Positions 58,742 through 64,000 of a DNA stretch of 64,000 nucleotides are shown here, one piece after another. The position numbers were made by a program, and so were the translations under genes. The notes below the pieces were generated by a model. That model saw only the letters and a list, made by a program, of their open reading frames with translations, was not told where the DNA came from and made no database searches. Origin of the DNA: Saccharothrix sp. HUAS TT1 (GTDB lineage: Bacteria > Actinomycetota > Actinomycetes > Mycobacteriales > Pseudonocardiaceae); NCBI RefSeq assembly GCF_040744945.1, contig NZ_CP160453.1, forward strand, positions 2,914,001 through 2,978,000, written 5' to 3'. Position 1 is the stretch's first letter. Each line of letters starts with the position of its first letter.

Positions 58742-60427
58742 GTGCAGGTGCTGCGATCCGCGTTGGACTTCCTCGGCGGCCCCGGGCCGGTGCTGCTCGC
58801 CATCGGGCTGCTGTTCGCCACGCCGGTCATCGACCGGCTCTTCGTGCGCCGCAAGCGGGTCGGGTTCCGGGTGCTCTACAACTCGAAGATCGGCCTCGGG
58901 CCGGAGCAGCTGCACGACGGCGCCGAGACGAACTCGCCGCAGCTGCGCGAGCTGGTGCGGGTGTTGGACCGGATGAGCATCGTGGTCGTCCGCATCCGCA
59001 ACACCGGCAGCTACGACATCGAGGGCGGGGACTTCGACGAGCCGCTGACGTTCACCTTCGGCGACCGGGTGGTGTGGAACGCGCGGGTGTCGGAGGCGGG
59101 GTCGGAGGAGACGAAGGCGCTGGTCCGGCGGAGCCTCCAGTTCTTCGGGGAGGGCGGAGAAGGTGGGGAAGGTGGAGGGGGCGGGGAAGGCGGGAAGGGC
59201 GCCGGTCCGGGCGCGCGGGCGTCGCTGCTGACCGTGCGGGAGCGGATGGCGCAGCGGGTCGCCCGGTGGGGCGGGTTGGCGGTGCCCGCGGAACCGCCCG
59301 GCGAGCCGGTCTGGCACGGGGTGCGGCTGGAGCGGTTGGCGCTGCGGCGCAAGCAGAAGTTCAAGCTGCTGGTGGTCCTGCGCGAACCGGACGACAACCC
59401 GGACGGGGAGCTGGGCAAGGACGTGCGGGTCGTCGGCAGCCTCGGCGGGGCCGGGATCGTGCACGACGAACGCCCGAAGCGGGGGCTGACGCTGGCACGG
59501 CTCACCGGTGGGCTGGCGGCGTTGCTGGCGGCCGTGCTGGTGCTGGTGCTGGCGTGGTCGCCGGGTTCGGGCGACGCGACGGTGGCCTGTGCTCCGGGCG
59601 CGTTGCGGGTGGAGGGGTCGAGCGTGTTCATGCCGACCATGGCCGCCATCGCGCAGAAGTACGAGGAGGTGTGCCGGGACGTGGACGTCACGACGTCCGC
59701 GACCGGGAGCATCCAGGGCGTGCGCGAGGTCGCCGGCGGGGAGGCGGGTCTGATCGCGCTGTCGGACGGCAAGCAGGAGGTGGAGGGCGTTCACGCCCAG
59801 CAGTTGGCGATCGTGGTCTACCACGTGGTGGTGCACGGGTCGGTGGGGCTGGACACGGTCACGGTCGAGCAGCTGCGCGGGATCTGGGCGGGGGTCTACA
59901 CGGACTGGAGCCAGTTGCGCGGGGGTGCGCCGCTGCCGATCCGGATCGTGGGGCGGGGTGGCGAGTCGGGCACGCGGGAGCTGTTCGAGCGGCGGGTGCT
60001 GGGGGTGGGCGAGAGCGCGTTGTCCTCCAACGACTGCCGGAACAGGGATCGCGCGCCGGACGCGCCGGTCATCCGGTGCGAGCGGGACGAGAACGCCGAC
60101 GTGGTGCGGGAGATCGGCGCGGTGGAGGGTGCGATCGGGTACGCGGACGCGCCCTCGGTGGCGGAGGCGCGGAAGACGGAGGCGTTGGTGGCGTTGTCGT
60201 TGGACGGCAAGGTGTTCGACGCGGCGGTGGGGGTGGAGGCCGGGTACCCGTTCTGGACGGTCGAGTACCTGTACACGCGGGCGGAGCCGGAGGCGGGGTC
60301 CGCGGAAGGCCGGTTCCTGGCCTACGTGCGGGGGCACGCGGACGCCCGGGTCCGGATGAAGGACGCCGGCTACCTGCCCTGCACCACCGCCGACGGCACC
60401 CCCCTCCCCCTCTGCAACCTCCGCTAA
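58742..60427 (+). CDS. Membrane-anchored PstS-like substrate-binding protein
   Basis: 561 residues. Helix at about 8-28, a soluble domain to ~245 with a Gly/Glu-rich linker (about 135-160), a second helix near 250-275, then a phosphate-binding-protein-like domain: [34 protein letters not shown], and [11 protein letters not shown], close to the PstS R..SGTR anion site. No Pst transporter genes nearby, so it looks like a fixed receptor or sensor. GTG 58742; GAGAAT ends 5 nt upstream. Confidence 0.82.
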   Translation: MQVLRSALDFLGGPGPVLLAIGLLFATPVIDRLFVRRKRVGFRVLYNSKIGLGPEQLHDGAETNSPQLRELVRVLDRMSIVVVRIRNTGSYDIEGGDFDEPLTFTFGDRVVWNARVSEAGSEETKALVRRSLQFFGEGGEGGEGGGGGEGGKGAGPGARASLLTVRERMAQRVARWGGLAVPAEPPGEPVWHGVRLERLALRRKQKFKLLVVLREPDDNPDGELGKDVRVVGSLGGAGIVHDERPKRGLTLARLTGGLAALLAAVLVLVLAWSPGSGDATVACAPGALRVEGSSVFMPTMAAIAQKYEEVCRDVDVTTSATGSIQGVREVAGGEAGLIALSDGKQEVEGVHAQQLAIVVYHVVVHGSVGLDTVTVEQLRGIWAGVYTDWSQLRGGAPLPIRIVGRGGESGTRELFERRVLGVGESALSSNDCRNRDRAPDAPVIRCERDENADVVREIGAVEGAIGYADAPSVAEARKTEALVALSLDGKVFDAAVGVEAGYPFWTVEYLYTRAEPEAGSAEGRFLAYVRGHADARVRMKDAGYLPCTTADGTPLPLCNLR

Positions 60428-60429
60428 CC

Positions 60430-60584
60430 CCCGCGTGTCCTACCTTCAGAACGCGAGAGTCCTACGTTCAGAGCGCGAGAGTCCTACGTTGGGGATGGGT
60501 GAATTCAACGCTCAGGGTGCGCGAGTCGAACGTTGGCGTGCCGCGAGTCGAACGTTCAGGGACCGCGAGTTCTACGTTCAGGTT
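60430..60584. repeat. Seven-copy tandem array with exact 22-bp period
   Basis: ACGTT-type pentamers stand at 60442, 60464, 60486, 60508, 60530, 60552 and 60574, exactly 22 bp apart. The clearest unit is CGCGAGAGTCCTACGTTCAG (first 20 bases); consensus GCGAGT-CNACGTTCAGG. Only the first (ACCTT) and fourth (ACGCT) deviate in the pentamer. There are no spacers, so it is not CRISPR. Confidence 0.85.
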
Positions 60585-60609
60585 CGAGGTCAGGGGTCGG
60601 GGAGAGTCC

Positions 60610-60743
60610 GGCTTGATTTGACATGGGGCCCTTACGGGCACCCTGTGCAGGCCAAAGCCGGCAGGCCCGGCGGGGAAGAGCGTCCCGCCGGGCCTGCCGG
60701 CTTCGTCCAGCCTATGGCACCCGAACCCATGTCAAATCAAGCC
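60610..60743. repeat. Nested inverted repeat, 134 bp, MITE-like or double terminator
   Basis: Perfect 18-bp terminal inverted repeats GGCTTGATTTGACATGGG (60610-60627) and 60726-60743. Inside is a perfect 20-bp hairpin (60655-60674 / 60684-60703, 9-nt loop GAAGAGCGT). The ends are AT-rich compared with the surroundings. No clear target-site duplication. It lies between two convergent genes, so the hairpin also suits a terminator. Confidence 0.85.
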
Positions 60744-60780
60744 TCTGCGGGGCGTTGCGGGTCCGATGTGCGGAGTTTTG

Positions 60781-63135
<2,355 letters not shown>

Positions 63136-63147
63136 GATCCCTCCAAA

Positions 63148-63168
63148 GTTGAGTCTGACTGGCTCAAC
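63148..63168. promoter_or_regulatory. HAIR-like HspR operator upstream of lon
   Basis: GTTGAGT-CTGACTG-GCTCAAC, 7-7-7 layout, compared with the HAIR consensus CTTGAGT-N7-ACTCAAG. HspR represses heat-shock genes including lon in Streptomyces; position just ahead of the lon start fits repression. Confidence 0.7.
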
Positions 63169-63288
63169 CAAGATGAGCCCGGGATTGTTTCCGGTAGGTG
63201 TTCGCCCAGAGCGAGCGTCCATTCGGGGGTTGTGCCCGGTTTGCGGCGCCGCGACGATCACGCGGTCTACAGGCGAGGAGATGTGCGC

Positions 63289-64000
63289 ATGGAGCAGGCG
63301 AGCTGGGTCCCGTCCTCGGTCGACCTGGACCGGCCGAGCGCGGCCCGGATGTACGACTACTACCTGGGCGGTTCGCACAACTTCGCGGTCGACCGCGAAG
63401 CGGCGAAGTCGGTCGAGCAGATCTTCCCCGGCATGTCCGGGGCGGCCAGGGCCAACCGCTCGTTCCTGCGGCGGGCGGTGCGGTACCTGCTGTCGCAGGG
63501 CATCGACCAGTTCCTCGACCTGGGTTCGGGCATCCCGACGGTCGGCAACGTGCACGAGATCGCCCAGCAGACGAACCCCGCCGCCCGGGTCGTGTACGCC
63601 GACGTGGAGCCGGTGGCGGTGGCGCACAGCACGGCGTTGCTGGCCGACAACCCGATGGCCATGGCGATCCAGGCGGACCTGCGCGACCCGGACTCGGTGC
63701 TGGACGACGAGGAGGTCCGGTCGATGCTCGACTTCGACCGGCCCATCGGCCTGCTGATGGCCGCCGTGCTGCACTTCGTCCCGGACGAGGACGAGCCGCA
63801 CCTGGCGATCGCCCGGTACCGGGACGCGCTGGCGCCGGGCAGCTACCTGGCCGTCTCGCACGCCAGCTGGGACGGCGTGTCGCAGGAGGGCCAGGAGAGC
63901 GGTGAGCAGGTGAACGCCATCTACCGGCGCACCGACAGCCCGTTGGTGCTCCGCACGGGCGAGGAGATCGCCGCCTTCTTCACCGGCCTGGAGGTCGTGG
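63289..64000 (+). CDS. DUF574-type SAM-dependent methyltransferase (5' part, cut by window edge)
   Basis: 237 codons visible and open at 64000. SAARMYDYYLGGSHNF and DREAAKSVEQIFPGM are the start of the actinobacterial DUF574/Methyltransf_19 family, followed by the SAM-binding motif QFLDLGSGIPTVGNVHE and YADVEPVAV. These genes are highly duplicated in filamentous actinomycetes; substrate unknown. ATG 63289 with AGGAG 8 nt upstream. Confidence 0.9.
   Translation, partial: MEQASWVPSSVDLDRPSAARMYDYYLGGSHNFAVDREAAKSVEQIFPGMSGAARANRSFLRRAVRYLLSQGIDQFLDLGSGIPTVGNVHEIAQQTNPAARVVYADVEPVAVAHSTALLADNPMAMAIQADLRDPDSVLDDEEVRSMLDFDRPIGLLMAAVLHFVPDEDEPHLAIARYRDALAPGSYLAVSHASWDGVSQEGQESGEQVNAIYRRTDSPLVLRTGEEIAAFFTGLEVV

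Noticed and set aside
60430..60584. Possible CRISPR array
   Set aside because: The units are directly adjacent with a 22-bp period and no unique spacers; no cas genes.

Overview
The window is about 73% G+C actinobacterial chromosome. It carries mycothione reductase (so mycothiol chemistry), WhiG-type sigma, GlnD/GlnK nitrogen control, DUF2469 and DUF2631 proteins, DUF574-type methyltransferase, Rip1-type site-2 protease and a gene order close to that of Streptomyces, Mycobacterium and Pseudonocardiales. My best guess is a filamentous member of Pseudonocardiales (Saccharothrix, Actinosynnema or Lentzea-like). Almost all of it is core chromosome; I see no prophage, IS element, CRISPR array, rRNA or tRNA.

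Layout. 0-5 kb: end of an allantoicase gene, then amt-glnK-glnD (ammonium uptake and PII control) behind two GlnR-like operators. 5-10.6 kb: small P-loop kinase-like gene, ffh, an amidohydrolase, two CAAX-type membrane proteases and pxpA. 10.6-21.6 kb: the translation and genome-maintenance block rpsP-khpA-rimM-trmD, rplS, two signal peptidases, rnhB, DUF2469, yraN, yifB, dprA, xer recombinase, whiG. 21.6-23.2 kb: a repeat-rich stretch and a secreted M23 peptidase. 23.2-27.4 kb: rpsB, tsf, pyrH, frr, cdsA. 27.4-33.6 kb: VOC protein, methyltransferase, aldo/keto reductase, PadR regulator, rlmN, a membrane pseudokinase and DUF2631. 33.8-37.7 kb: a complete polyamine-type ABC transporter. 37.8-40.5 kb: a NarL-type two-component pair and a small membrane protein. 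40.6-48.6 kb: dxr, the site-2 protease, ispG, a GNAT protein, a lipoprotein penicillin-binding protein, a vapBC pair and map. 48.6-60.4 kb: more mixed content (hydrolase, cobyric acid synthase, pentapeptide protein, EamA/LysR pair, GntR/MFS pair, mtr, PEBP, membrane-anchored PstS-like protein). 60.4-64 kb: a compound repeat element, lon under a HAIR-like operator, and the start of a methyltransferase gene.

How it works together. dxr and ispG feed isoprenoid synthesis and flank the site-2 protease; trmD, rimM, rpsP, rplS, rpsB, tsf, frr and rlmN serve the ribosome; ffh, two lepB genes and the site-2 protease serve protein export and membrane proteolysis. Many genes start 6-8 nt after a TAnnnT-like hexamer, which suggests leaderless transcripts are common here.

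Most unusual items: a 7-copy repeat with an exact 22-bp period (60430-60584) next to a 134-bp nested inverted repeat with perfect 18-bp ends (60610-60743); a transmembrane pseudokinase lacking the main catalytic residues; a membrane-anchored PstS-like receptor with no transporter; paired DnaA-box-like repeats at an identical 19-bp spacing in two places; and a HspR-type HAIR operator in front of lon.
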